NCBI GenBank assembly: GCA_003955985.1
Contig: CP033784.1
Span: forward strand, 1,178,001-1,242,000
DNA from: Corynebacterium jeikeium
GTDB lineage: Bacteria > Actinomycetota > Actinomycetes > Mycobacteriales > Mycobacteriaceae
Direction of reading: 5' to 3'
Length of the DNA stretch: 64,000 nucleotides
Shown: positions 51,169-59,904 of the stretch, one piece after another
Layout: each line of letters begins with the position of its first letter
Numbering within the stretch: position 1 is the first letter of the stretch
Made by a program: the position numbers and the translations under genes
Notes under the pieces: generated by a model
Told to the model about the DNA's origin: nothing
Databases searched by the model: none
What the model saw: only the letters and a program-made list of their open reading frames with translations

Positions 51169-51221
51169 AAAGGGCCCACCCGGCGACACACCGAGCGGAC
51201 ACACTTTTTGTCACTTAACCC

Positions 51222-51229
51222 GTAGTTCC
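51222..51229. repeat. 8-bp target site duplication, right copy
   Basis: GTAGTTCC, identical to 49808-49815. Confidence 0.92.
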
Positions 51230-51240
51230 AGCCCGGTTTT
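51228..51240. terminator. right half of the split bidirectional terminator
   Basis: CCAGCCCGGTTTT complements 49796-49808. It sits 7 bases from the stop of the minus-strand helicase gene. Confidence 0.85.
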
Positions 51241-51246
51241 TCGCGT

Positions 51247-53790
51247 TTATCCCTGAATAATTCGCAGCGATGCCAACCTGACCTCGCCGTATTCATCAGA
51301 TGCAGCCAAGTCAACGCCCGCTTCAAAGCGCCAGCCGTGGTCGCCCTCAGGGTCATCGAGTATCTGGATCACATGCCATAGGCCCTCACCAGCCTTGCGG
51401 TCAATCGAAATCATATCGCCGCCGCGAGCCTTTGCATCGATCCCTAGGTCATCGTATTCATCGAAGTAGTCATCCATCGCGGCAGGCCAATCTGGCGCAT
51501 CGTCGAGGTAGTTGTCCAGGTCGGCCAGCTCCTCCTCCTTTTCAAAGGCAAAGAGCTGCACGTGGCGAAACATGAGATTGCGCACCATACGGGTAAATGC
51601 ACGTTCGTTGCCTGTAAGGGGCCGCGACTCGTCGGTGCCAAAAGCCGCTTCCTTGAGAGTTTCCTCGTCCAATGGCTTGTCCGGATCGGCCATCTGCGCC
51701 CATTCATCCACCAGGGAGTTATCCACCTGCACAACGAGCTCGCCGAGCCATTCCACAATGTCCCGGAGTTCCTCGTTAGCGGCTTCCGGAGGGAGAGTGT
51801 GTCGCAAAGTGCGCCAGGCATCGGTGAGGTAGCGCAGGAAAATACCTTCAGAGCGGGCAATTCCATACTCAGATACCACGTCCGAGAAAGCCATGGCCTT
51901 TTCCACCATCTCGCGCACCACAGACTTGGGCGACAGCGAAAACTCACGCACCCACGGGTGACCTTGAGCATAGGTGTCGAATGCGCCCTCCAGCTCGTCG
52001 GCAAGCGGCATCGGCCATGTGATGTCTTCGACGATGTTCATACGTTCGGTGTAATCAACACCCTCGGCCTTGAGCGCGGCGATTTCTTCACCGCGTGCCT
52101 TTTTCTGCTGCGCGATGAGCAGTGGGCGAGGGTCTTCCAGAATTGACTCAAACACACTGATGACATCGAGTGCGTAGTTCGGGCTGTCCTTATCCAGCAG
52201 TTCGAGCGCGGCGATGGCGAAAGGCGACAGCGGCTGATTGAGCGCGAAGTCACGCTGCAGCTCCATTGTCAGCTCGGGGCGGCAGTCATCGCCCTCGCCA
52301 TGCATGACGACGATTCCCGCGTTGACCAAACCGCGGTAGAGCTCAATTGCGGTCAGAATAGCCTCATTTTGCTGGTGGCGGGTGTCGTGATTGGTGCGCA
52401 GCAGATGACGCATGTGTTCGTAGGTATCGCCACCACGTGCAATGACGTTGAGCAACATACCGTTGGTAACTGCAAAGCGGCTGGTCAGCGGCTCCGGTGG
52501 CTGAGAAACGATTTTGTCGAAGGTCTTCTCCGACCATGTCACTTCGCCCTTGGGAACGGACTTCAGCCGCAACTTCTTCAGTTTGGCCTCATCCTGGCCG
52601 GCACGGCGCCGCAGCTTGGCGTTTTCGATTTCGTGTTCAGGTGCTTCGACAACTACGGTGCCCTCGGTGTCGTAGCCAGCACGGCCGGCGCGTCCAGCGA
52701 TCTGGTGGAACTCGCGTGACTTGAGAATACGGCTACGACGGCCATCGAACTTGGCCAAACCGGTAATCAGCACCGTGCGAATAGGCACGTTAATGCCGAC
52801 GCCGAGGGTATCCGTGCCACAGATGACCTTCAGCAGACCAGTCTGAGAGAGACGCTCAACCAAACGACGGTACTTCGGCAGCATTCCCGCATGGTGGACG
52901 CCAATGCCCTGGCGCACCAACTTGGAAAGAACTCGACCAAAGGCCGTGGTAAACCGGAAATCGCCAATCTCTTCGCGAATCCGCTCCTTCTCCTCCTTCG
53001 TCAGCAGCTTCAGACCGGTCAGTGCCTGAGCCTGTTCAGCTGCTTGGCGCTGGGAGAAAAAGACGATGTAGATTGGGGCTTTGCCGGATTCCAGCAACTC
53101 CGCCAGCGTGTCATGAACTGGTGTGTAGACATAGTGGAAATCCAGCGGTACCGGGCGCGTCGTACCTGTAACGAGGTTGACGTCGAGTCCCGTGCGTTCC
53201 TTCAAATCCGTCTCAAACTTTTGAGTATCGCCGAGAGTGGCGGACATCAACAGGAATTGGCAACGGGAAAGCTCGAGCAAGGGCACTTGCCATGCCCACC
53301 CGCGATCGGGATCCGCATAGAAGTGGAATTCATCCATTACCACCTGGTCAATATCGGCGTCGGCCCCGTCGCGCAGGGCGATATTGGCGACAATTTCCGC
53401 AGTTGCGCAGATGATGGGTGCACCACCGTTGACGGTGGCATCGCCGGTCATCATACCGACGTTCTCAGCGCCAAAGACCTCGCAGAGGGCAAAGAACTTC
53501 TCGCTGACCAAGGCCTTAATAGGCGCTGTGTAAAAGCTGCGCTGGCCACGAGCGAGGGCGCAGAAGTGGGCAGCAATAGCCACCATGGACTTGCCCGAAC
53601 CTGTCGGAGTGGCAAGGATGACGTGGTCGCCACCAGCGAGACCAATAGCGGCCTCCTCCTGGGCCGGGTAGAGCGTGATGCCCTGATCCCTGGTCCAGGC
53701 AATGAACGAGTCCATAATCGCATCGTCGAAAAGGGACTCTGGAACCTCAGCTAGGTCGGGAAGCATTTCAGATAGTGACACGCTTCCCAC
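51247..53790 (-). CDS. DEAD/DEAH-box helicase with DUF3516 domain
   Basis: This 847-aa SF2 helicase belongs to a Ski2-like actinobacterial family with a C-terminal DUF3516. Walker A is ATPTGSGKS near residue 61, motif II is DEFHFYADP, motif III LMSATLGD, and motif VI QIAGRAGRAGYD. The C-terminal 350 residues are charged and helical. Its RNA or DNA substrate is unknown. GTG 53790 is used; ATG 53766 is an alternative. It lies 18 bases after the PAC2 gene, likely one operon. Confidence 0.9.
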   Translation of the reverse strand: MGSVSLSEMLPDLAEVPESLFDDAIMDSFIAWTRDQGITLYPAQEEAAIGLAGGDHVILATPTGSGKSMVAIAAHFCALARGQRSFYTAPIKALVSEKFFALCEVFGAENVGMMTGDATVNGGAPIICATAEIVANIALRDGADADIDQVVMDEFHFYADPDRGWAWQVPLLELSRCQFLLMSATLGDTQKFETDLKERTGLDVNLVTGTTRPVPLDFHYVYTPVHDTLAELLESGKAPIYIVFFSQRQAAEQAQALTGLKLLTKEEKERIREEIGDFRFTTAFGRVLSKLVRQGIGVHHAGMLPKYRRLVERLSQTGLLKVICGTDTLGVGINVPIRTVLITGLAKFDGRRSRILKSREFHQIAGRAGRAGYDTEGTVVVEAPEHEIENAKLRRRAGQDEAKLKKLRLKSVPKGEVTWSEKTFDKIVSQPPEPLTSRFAVTNGMLLNVIARGGDTYEHMRHLLRTNHDTRHQQNEAILTAIELYRGLVNAGIVVMHGEGDDCRPELTMELQRDFALNQPLSPFAIAALELLDKDSPNYALDVISVFESILEDPRPLLIAQQKKARGEEIAALKAEGVDYTERMNIVEDITWPMPLADELEGAFDTYAQGHPWVREFSLSPKSVVREMVEKAMAFSDVVSEYGIARSEGIFLRYLTDAWRTLRHTLPPEAANEELRDIVEWLGELVVQVDNSLVDEWAQMADPDKPLDEETLKEAAFGTDESRPLTGNERAFTRMVRNLMFRHVQLFAFEKEEELADLDNYLDDAPDWPAAMDDYFDEYDDLGIDAKARGGDMISIDRKAGEGLWHVIQILDDPEGDHGWRFEAGVDLAASDEYGEVRLASLRIIQG

Positions 53791-53808
53791 CCTAGCGGTA
53801 ACCCCGGA

Positions 53809-55011
53809 TTAGAAGCGGAACCAGGGCTTCCAGCCGCGCCGACGGCGAGGTTGTTCCGGTTCACCGGATTCTTCGCTTTCCGCCTGCTCTTCCCGAGGCT
53901 GTTCTGACTCAGGCTGTTCGGCAGTGCCGTCTGCAGAAAACTCCGCAGACCTATCATCCGCCGAGGCCGACTCGGATTCTTCCGAGTGTGCGTCAGTGTC
54001 CTCTGATGTAGTTGCCGAGGAATCCGAGCTGGCCGGGGTCTCCGCCTCGTCGTCAAGCGAGGAAGAATCCTCTACTGGGCGCAGCGGTTGAGAAGCGAGG
54101 AACCTTTCGAACTCAGCGCCAATCTCGTCGGCCGAAGGCATCTCGCCGTTAGGTCCAAGCAGGGGAGAAGTCTCCAGCTCTTGACGACGTTGAACTTCCT
54201 GGTCGTACTGTTCCTCGAGAAGATTGACCAGCTGAGAGACCTCGCCGGAATCATTCGTCTGCGTATTGAGCAGCTCCGCCACCCGCGCGGATTCCTTCTC
54301 CAACGCCTCAAGCGGGAGCTCGAGCTTGGCTAGTTTTGCTACCTCCTGCAACAGCCGCAGTGACGCCAGCGGATACTCAGAGGCCGCGACATAGTGTGGC
54401 ACCTGTGCGGTGAAACCAAAGGCATCACAACCGCGGCTTGCGAGCTCGTACTCAATGTTCAGGCTCGCAGCACCCGGAACTGTGACGCGGTTTCCCCAGG
54501 TATGCATATCACCGAGTTTCCGCTTATCTGTGCCATGGGCGATGATGCCCAGTGGTCGGGTGTGCGGAACCGTCATCGGAGCCGAGTACAGCGACACAGT
54601 CCGACCGACATCGTAGCGCTCCGCCAACTCTGCAACGGCAGTCGAGAAAGCCTCCCACCGCATGTCTGGCTCAGGGCCAGAAAGCAGCAAGAACGGCTTA
54701 CCGACGTTGTCGCGAACCACATTGAGTGACAGGTTCAAATCGGATACATCCACAATCTGGTCGTGGTTCATCGTCACAGAGGGACGGCGAGAACGATAAT
54801 CAATCAGCTCGTCGATAGAAAAGTTCACCAATGGACGGTGCTCGAGAGCATCCAAGAGGAAACTAGCTGATTCCGAGACGGCATTACCGGCATCCGCATA
54901 ACCGCTAAGTGCAATGACCAGGGTCAGATGGCCCTCGCTTCCCGTTACGTCAGGAACCGGAAAAACTACCTCGTACATATTGCCCTGAGGCTTGTCGGTC
55001 GGATCACTCAC
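53809..55011 (-). CDS. PAC2 family protein
   Basis: PAC2 domains occur in proteasome assembly chaperones of eukaryotes and in many actinobacterial proteins of unknown role. The 400-aa protein has a PAC2-like core (residues 20-270; LVIALSGYADAGNAV, LSGPEPDMRWEAF, GFTAQVPHYVA). An acidic Ser/Glu/Pro-rich tail of about 90 residues then ends in RRRRGWKPWFRF. Corynebacteria lack a proteasome core, so a chaperone role for it is not assumed. Likely an operon with the DUF3516 helicase; divergent from DUF4192. Confidence 0.85.
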   Translation of the reverse strand: MSDPTDKPQGNMYEVVFPVPDVTGSEGHLTLVIALSGYADAGNAVSESASFLLDALEHRPLVNFSIDELIDYRSRRPSVTMNHDQIVDVSDLNLSLNVVRDNVGKPFLLLSGPEPDMRWEAFSTAVAELAERYDVGRTVSLYSAPMTVPHTRPLGIIAHGTDKRKLGDMHTWGNRVTVPGAASLNIEYELASRGCDAFGFTAQVPHYVAASEYPLASLRLLQEVAKLAKLELPLEALEKESARVAELLNTQTNDSGEVSQLVNLLEEQYDQEVQRRQELETSPLLGPNGEMPSADEIGAEFERFLASQPLRPVEDSSSLDDEAETPASSDSSATTSEDTDAHSEESESASADDRSAEFSADGTAEQPESEQPREEQAESEESGEPEQPRRRRGWKPWFRF

Positions 55012-55084
55012 GTACGACTACCTCCTGCATCACATTTTTCGTCATTTGAAGTAAACAACCACGATACCGCAGAAACTATTCCAG

Positions 55085-55111
55085 TTATCCACAAGTAGAA
55101 AGTAGTCCACA
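55085..55111. promoter_or_regulatory. candidate DnaA box pair in the PAC2/DUF4192 gap
   Basis: TTATCCACA (55085-55093) is a perfect consensus DnaA box; TAGTCCACA (55103-55111) matches 7 of 9, same orientation, 18 bases on. Another perfect 9-mer occurs inside hrpA, so chance is a real possibility. Confidence 0.35.
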
Positions 55112-55240
55112 GATGGGCCGATTTTTCCGGTCGCGCACAAGCAAGGCTGTTGCGGATTCGATAACAATGAGAGCCACCAGATGGCGAGAGGATTGTCCGC
55201 TGTCGAGCTATTCCAATGGGGGAAAAGGGGTAAGGAATTA

Positions 55241-56353
55241 ATGGGAAACAAACAGAACTTCGGTGCAGGACAAAAGCCTGAAATTGAGCCGAGTGTTTTT
55301 CTGACGAACCTGCCGGGAATCGTTGGATTCTATCCGCGGGGGCAGGTAGTGATTGCGGCGTTGTATCGTCAGCAGGTCGAAGATCTCATCGATGGCAAGG
55401 TCGAGTTTGATCCGACAGCGCATGCTGGCCCGATGCTGATTAAGGATGTGGCCTCGATGGAGAACAATCCTGACTTGGTGCGGGCAGCCGCGGACTTCCT
55501 GCTCGATGAAGGATGCACTCACGCAGATGTGTTTATCATCGACGAATCCTGGGGGATTGAAAAGGACTCCACACCTATTACAGGCTGGCTGCGAGAAGGC
55601 GGCCTGCATGAGGTGCGTTTGGCGGGCGTTGCCACTATTGCTGCGGGGGAAGTTGTCACGGACGAGCAGGGAGAGATCGTCGGCATTGTCGGTGACAGTC
55701 TGATGACCGACAATGCAAATCTAATCTCTCGGCAGGGAGAGCAGATTTTCAAAAACTATGAGGAGTACCGCAGCTATTTTCGAGGTGGCCAATTCCGCGA
55801 CAGTAAAGACAGGGCTCTGATTGAACGCCTCCGGGAACGAGCGACAGCCGTTGAGCAGCCTAGGAAGCTCAAAATTGGTTCGGACAATCCCGCGCTCATC
55901 GAGCATTTCGACATGCTAAAAGCCGCCGTGGAAAACGTGGCCGATGGTGTGATGGATGCACATGAGGCGGTTCGCGATGAAACCGCGGGATATGCCATTG
56001 CTGCAGCACTGACCAACGTCACCTTGCGCGATATGTCCATGATTTTCATTACTACGCAGTTGGCGCAATCAATGGGAGAAATCTGGCGCGAGGCCGCAAT
56101 CGTCCACCGCGGCAGCCTGCGTGCTAACGCTTTAGCGTGTTTTGCCATCGCAAAGTTCGCGGCTGGGCTGGAGAACTATGCGCAAACAGCTCTCGATGAG
56201 GCAGCGGGGGAGCAACCGAATCATTCACTGACTCAGTTGCTGGAAATTGCGGTCGCCAATCAAATTGTGCCGAGGTGCGTTGGCACAATTCTTGGTGCGG
56301 CACAAGAGGTGCTGCGCAGGGTATACAAGGTGAAAATGCCGCGTATTGATTAG
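55241..56353 (+). CDS. DUF4192 domain-containing protein
   Basis: This 370-aa soluble protein of unknown function belongs to the actinobacterial DUF4192 family. The conserved start FLTNLPGIVGFYPRGQVVIAAL follows a short Gln/Asn-rich tail. ATG 55241 is preceded by TAAGGA; an upstream in-frame ATG at 55181 lies in the promoter. It is divergent from PAC2 and convergent with galE (26 bases between stops). No membrane segment or catalytic motif is visible. Confidence 0.85.
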   Translation: MGNKQNFGAGQKPEIEPSVFLTNLPGIVGFYPRGQVVIAALYRQQVEDLIDGKVEFDPTAHAGPMLIKDVASMENNPDLVRAAADFLLDEGCTHADVFIIDESWGIEKDSTPITGWLREGGLHEVRLAGVATIAAGEVVTDEQGEIVGIVGDSLMTDNANLISRQGEQIFKNYEEYRSYFRGGQFRDSKDRALIERLRERATAVEQPRKLKIGSDNPALIEHFDMLKAAVENVADGVMDAHEAVRDETAGYAIAAALTNVTLRDMSMIFITTQLAQSMGEIWREAAIVHRGSLRANALACFAIAKFAAGLENYAQTALDEAAGEQPNHSLTQLLEIAVANQIVPRCVGTILGAAQEVLRRVYKVKMPRID

Positions 56354-56379
56354 CGACCCTGCAAGCTGTGCTGCAGTAC

Positions 56380-57363
56380 CTAGCGGTGCGCCGAGTGGGC
56401 TCGGTCGCCGAGGTTCTTGGTGTACTCCCATGCATCGGCGACGATGGTTTCCAGCTCCGTATGATTGGGCTTCCATCCGAGCTCGTCCATGGCGCGCTGA
56501 GAAGAGGCAATAAGGGTTGCCGGATCACCGGCTCTACGCGGTGCATCCTCAGCAGGAATCGGGTGACCGGTGACCTTACGGCAGGTCTCAATAACCTGGC
56601 GAACCGAAAAGCCGTCGCCAGAACCGAGGTTGAAGATACGGTGGGTTCCCGGCGTGTTGGACTCCAGTGCCAAGACGTGCGCATCGGCGAGGTCTTTGAT
56701 GTGGATGTAGTCACGAACCGCGGTGCCGTCCGGAGTCGGCCAGTCATTGCCAAAGACCATAATCTTGTCGCGGTGACCGAGCGCAACCTGCAGTACCAGG
56801 GGGATGAGGTGAGTTTCCACCTCACGGTTTTCGCCAAAACCGCCCCAGGCACCCGCCACATTGAAGTAACGCAAGCTGGTAGCGCCGATGTTGTATGCCT
56901 TGGCGTAAGACGAGATGGCGTAGTCCATGGCCAGCTTGGTGGCACCGTAAGGGTTGGTCGGTGCGGTTGGCATGTCTTCGGTAATTGGTGTCTTCTCTGG
57001 CTCACCGTAGGTTGCAGCTGTCGAAGAGAACACCAGGTTATTCGTACCGGTATCACGCATTGCGTCGAGTAGCTTCAGGGGTTGGCCCACATTGTTGTGC
57101 CAGTAGTCGGAAGGAACCTCAACAGACTCGCCAACAAGCGATTTCGCAGCGAAATGAACGACGCCGTCGAAGCTGTCGGAGGACAGAACCTCGTAGGCCT
57201 TGTCCGCCGCATCGCCTTCGACTAGGGTCGCGCCCTCTGGCACCGCATCACGGTTGCCAACAGAGAAGTTGTCCAGAATGGTGACGTCGTGGCCAAGAGA
57301 AATCAATACTGCCGAGCACACGCTACCGACGTAGCCGGCACCACCAGTGACGAGGAGTTTCAT
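56380..57363 (-). CDS. galE: UDP-glucose 4-epimerase
   Basis: GalE interconverts UDP-glucose and UDP-galactose, the latter feeding arabinogalactan in corynebacteria. The NAD motif TGGAGYVGS is at residues 6-14, and the catalytic Tyr-Lys pair is in [11 protein letters not shown] near residue 148. 327 aa is normal. Its ATG overlaps the dtxR stop by four bases, so it is coupled to dtxR on the minus strand, the same pairing as in C. glutamicum. Confidence 0.95.
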   Translation of the reverse strand: MKLLVTGGAGYVGSVCSAVLISLGHDVTILDNFSVGNRDAVPEGATLVEGDAADKAYEVLSSDSFDGVVHFAAKSLVGESVEVPSDYWHNNVGQPLKLLDAMRDTGTNNLVFSSTAATYGEPEKTPITEDMPTAPTNPYGATKLAMDYAISSYAKAYNIGATSLRYFNVAGAWGGFGENREVETHLIPLVLQVALGHRDKIMVFGNDWPTPDGTAVRDYIHIKDLADAHVLALESNTPGTHRIFNLGSGDGFSVRQVIETCRKVTGHPIPAEDAPRRAGDPATLIASSQRAMDELGWKPNHTELETIVADAWEYTKNLGDRAHSAHR

Positions 57364-58040
57364 TTGATAATCACCATGATTGCGTGAGACAGAGTATCCG
57401 GAATGTCAAGAGAATGATCACCACGGGCGAGAGTCACGCGGCCGGCGGCAACCTCGGCAAGTGCCTCAGTACCCGGCATAATTCCAGCCTTGTGGAGACG
57501 CTTCATGTAGCTCTGCTCGACCTGCAGGATTTCGTTAATCTGGACGATCTCAACGGTGTACTCGCCGGGGTTTAGATCGGACAGTCGGCGAACGTTCTCT
57601 AACGACTCTGGTGACTGAGTCCCACCGAGGTCTCCCAAACCGGGAATCGGATTGCCGAATGGGGAGCGTGTGTAAGAGTCAAGCACGTCGAGAAGTTTGC
57701 GCTCGACCTCGTCACTCATTACGTGCTCCCAGCGGCAGGCTTCGTCGTGAACCTTGTCCCATTCGAGGCCAATGACATCCGTAAGTAGGCGCTCAGCTAG
57801 GCGGTGCTTACGCATGACAGCCGTGGCCAGCCTGCGGCCCTCGTCGGAAAGCTGCAAGCTGCGATCTGGGGCAACTACGAGAAGGCCATCGCGCTCCATG
57901 CGCGCAACGGTTTGGCTAACGGTCGGCCCCGACTGCTCAAGGCGTTCGGCAATGCGAGCACGCAAAGGAATGATGCCCTCTTCTTCGAGTTCGAAAATCG
58001 TACGTAAGTACATTTCCGTGGTGTCAACCAAATCCCTCAC
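57360..58040 (-). CDS. dtxR: iron-dependent repressor DtxR
   Basis: DtxR binds Fe2+ and represses iron uptake genes; in C. diphtheriae it also represses the toxin gene. The N-terminal helix-turn-helix ([20 protein letters not shown]) is near identical to the known protein. Metal ligands are in [10 protein letters not shown] and [12 protein letters not shown] (Cys, Glu, His). The SH3-like domain follows residue 145. 226 aa matches. The feo locus at 24.8-27.6 kb is a plausible target. Confidence 0.97.
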   Translation of the reverse strand: MRDLVDTTEMYLRTIFELEEEGIIPLRARIAERLEQSGPTVSQTVARMERDGLLVVAPDRSLQLSDEGRRLATAVMRKHRLAERLLTDVIGLEWDKVHDEACRWEHVMSDEVERKLLDVLDSYTRSPFGNPIPGLGDLGGTQSPESLENVRRLSDLNPGEYTVEIVQINEILQVEQSYMKRLHKAGIMPGTEALAEVAAGRVTLARGDHSLDIPDTLSHAIMVIIK

Positions 58041-58343
58041 GGTTTTCCTCCGATAACACAGTCTTAAAAGTTTTCACTCAAGTATTAGGATAACCACACT
58101 TGCGCAAGAAAGATGTTAGGGCTCGCAAATCTAGTGGCTTTGGTGCTGATTAGGCAGCGAAAAGCTTGGTTCGGTGGGCGCTGCTGAGACGGAAGGGAGC
58201 GTACGCGATGTCGAAAGTTCGACGTGCAGACGAAAACGCCGACCGCCAGTGTGGATGAAACTCCGGCACGGGGTCGGCATTGAAGTCCAGCTCTATCTCA
58301 GGGCTGAAATTAGGAACCCTATCGATGTCACCGCCATGTGGCG
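58041..58343. other. sigB-dtxR gap with a short start-less open frame
   Basis: These 303 bases lie between the ends of the two genes. The minus strand has an open frame running from the sigB end to a stop at 58150-58152. It has about 58 codons of protein-like composition (DIDRVPNFSPEIELDF, then FHPHWRSAFSSARRTFD) but no ATG, GTG or TTG in the first part. The dtxR promoter should lie near 58060-58110. A weak 7-bp GC stem (58238-58244 with 58272-58278) is present. Confidence 0.4.
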
Positions 58344-59333
58344 TTAGTTTGCGTACTCACGCAGCTTGTCAGCACGGTCACCCTCGCGGAGCTTGGACAT
58401 AACTTCCCGCTCAATCTGGCGGACGCGCTCTCGAGACAGGCCAAAGTGGCGGCCAATCTGATCCAGCGTGCGGGGCAGGCCATCGTCGAGACCGTAGCGG
58501 AGCTTAATAACTTCCTGCTCTCGAATCTCGAGAGTGGACAGAACCTTGCGGACATCGTGGTGACGCAGGGAAGCGACAACTGCCTCCTCGGCATCAGTTG
58601 CCTCTGAGTCCTCGATGAAGTCTCCCAGAGGAGCTTCCTCATCAGTGCCCACCGGCATGTCCAAGCTCACCGGGTCGCGGGACTGACGCAGCAGCATCTC
58701 GATCTTGGCCTCTGGAATGCCGGATTCCTCTGCCAATTCCTCATTCGTAGCCTCACGGCCGAGCTGCTGGTAGAGCTCACGTTTGATACGAGAAATCTTG
58801 TTGACCTGCTCAACCAAATGGACGGGGAGGCGAATAGTGCGCGACTGATCAGCCATACCGCGGGTAATAGCTTGGCGAATCCACCACGTTGCGTAAGTGG
58901 AAAACTTGAAGCCCTTGGTGTAGTCGAACTTTTCCATGGCGCGGATGAGGCCCAAGTTGCCCTCCTGGATTAGATCCAGCAGAGGCATACCGCGGTTGGT
59001 GTAGCGCTTCGCCAGCGAGACCACAAGACGGAGATTGGCTTCGAGTAGGTGGGCGCGTGCAGCCTTACCTTCCTTTGCCAAAATCTTGACATCACGCTTC
59101 TTTGCGCGGGTCATTTTCGCGCCGGTCTGCAGCAAATGCTCGGCGTATACACCGGCTTCAATGCGCTTAGAAAGTTCCACCTCTTCTTCAGCGCTGAGAA
59201 GAGCAGTCTTTCCGATGCCGTTCAAATACACACGAACCAAATCGGCGGACGGATTGGAGTTATTGCCAGTGCGGCGCCCCTTGTCCCGTGGCTGACCTTC
59301 CAGTTCGTCATTTTGAATATCGGCACTCTTCAT
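58344..59333 (-). CDS. sigB: sigma factor SigB
   Basis: SigB is the non-essential primary-like sigma factor of corynebacteria for stress and transition phase. Region 2 shows [16 protein letters not shown], region 1.2 is [16 protein letters not shown], and region 4.2 ends [20 protein letters not shown] 59333 gives 329 aa with AGGAGG 8 bases upstream. The length, lacking the long N-tail of SigA, and the position before dtxR both indicate SigB. Confidence 0.94.
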   Translation of the reverse strand: MKSADIQNDELEGQPRDKGRRTGNNSNPSADLVRVYLNGIGKTALLSAEEEVELSKRIEAGVYAEHLLQTGAKMTRAKKRDVKILAKEGKAARAHLLEANLRLVVSLAKRYTNRGMPLLDLIQEGNLGLIRAMEKFDYTKGFKFSTYATWWIRQAITRGMADQSRTIRLPVHLVEQVNKISRIKRELYQQLGREATNEELAEESGIPEAKIEMLLRQSRDPVSLDMPVGTDEEAPLGDFIEDSEATDAEEAVVASLRHHDVRKVLSTLEIREQEVIKLRYGLDDGLPRTLDQIGRHFGLSRERVRQIEREVMSKLREGDRADKLREYAN

Positions 59334-59469
59334 GAATCTGCCTCCTGGATTTTTAAGTGGACTCAATAACTACAACGCACGGAGTTACGGAAATGTTCCC
59401 GTGAAAGTTGATGAATGTCAATAGGGTAATTTTGCCATGCAAATATAATGTTTAGAAAAACTGCCGCGA

Positions 59470-59904
59470 CTAGCATTCTACGAGAACTGTAAAGGGTCCA
59501 TCATTGACGGATGCGACCTCCATCATTGCTCCAAATTGTCCCGTTTCGACCGTCAAGCCACGATTGCGCAAGTTCTCGACAATTTTTTCTATGACGGGTT
59601 CGGCTTCTGGGCCCGGAGCCGCGTCTACCCACGACGGCCGCCGTCCCTTCTTTGTCGCCCCCATCAACGTGAATTGGCTAACAACGAGCACCGGGGCGCC
59701 AGCGTCGACAGCGCTGAGCTCGCCATCCAGAATGCGCAGCTCCGCGATCTTGCGGGCCATCGTTTCCCAAGCATCGGCAGTGTCCTCGCGGCCAACACCT
59801 ACGAGCGCCAAAATGGCGCCGGTATCGCCTCCGTCAACGTGGCCAACAACGGAGCCGTCGACAGTGACTGACGCGGATTTAACTAGGGTGAGAACGGCTT
59901 TCAT
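59470..59904 (-). CDS. dtd: D-aminoacyl-tRNA deacylase
   Basis: Dtd removes D-amino acids wrongly attached to tRNA. The two active-site motifs are present as [17 protein letters not shown] and, at the C-terminus, [11 protein letters not shown]. The 144-aa length is standard. It starts directly at the end of the methyltransferase gene on the minus strand (one base from its stop), so the two are probably cotranscribed. Confidence 0.94.
   Translation of the reverse strand: MKAVLTLVKSASVTVDGSVVGHVDGGDTGAILALVGVGREDTADAWETMARKIAELRILDGELSAVDAGAPVLVVSQFTLMGATKKGRRPSWVDAAPGPEAEPVIEKIVENLRNRGLTVETGQFGAMMEVASVNDGPFTVLVEC

Larger units (their letters stand above)
49816..51221 (+). mobile_element. complete IS1249-like insertion sequence (IS256 group)
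   Basis: The element is 1406 bp. It is bounded by perfect 24-bp inverted repeats (49816-49839, starting GGGTTAAGTGACAAAAAG, and 51198-51221) and an 8-bp duplication. It holds one intact transposase gene. A long hairpin lies between the left end and the transposase start. Perfect ends, an intact gene and an exact duplication indicate recent insertion. IS1249 assignment is by transposase likeness. Confidence 0.93.

Noticed and set aside
58086..58104. TTAGGATAACC resembling a DtxR half-site before dtxR
   Set aside because: Only about 11 of 19 positions match the DtxR consensus and the second arm is missing.
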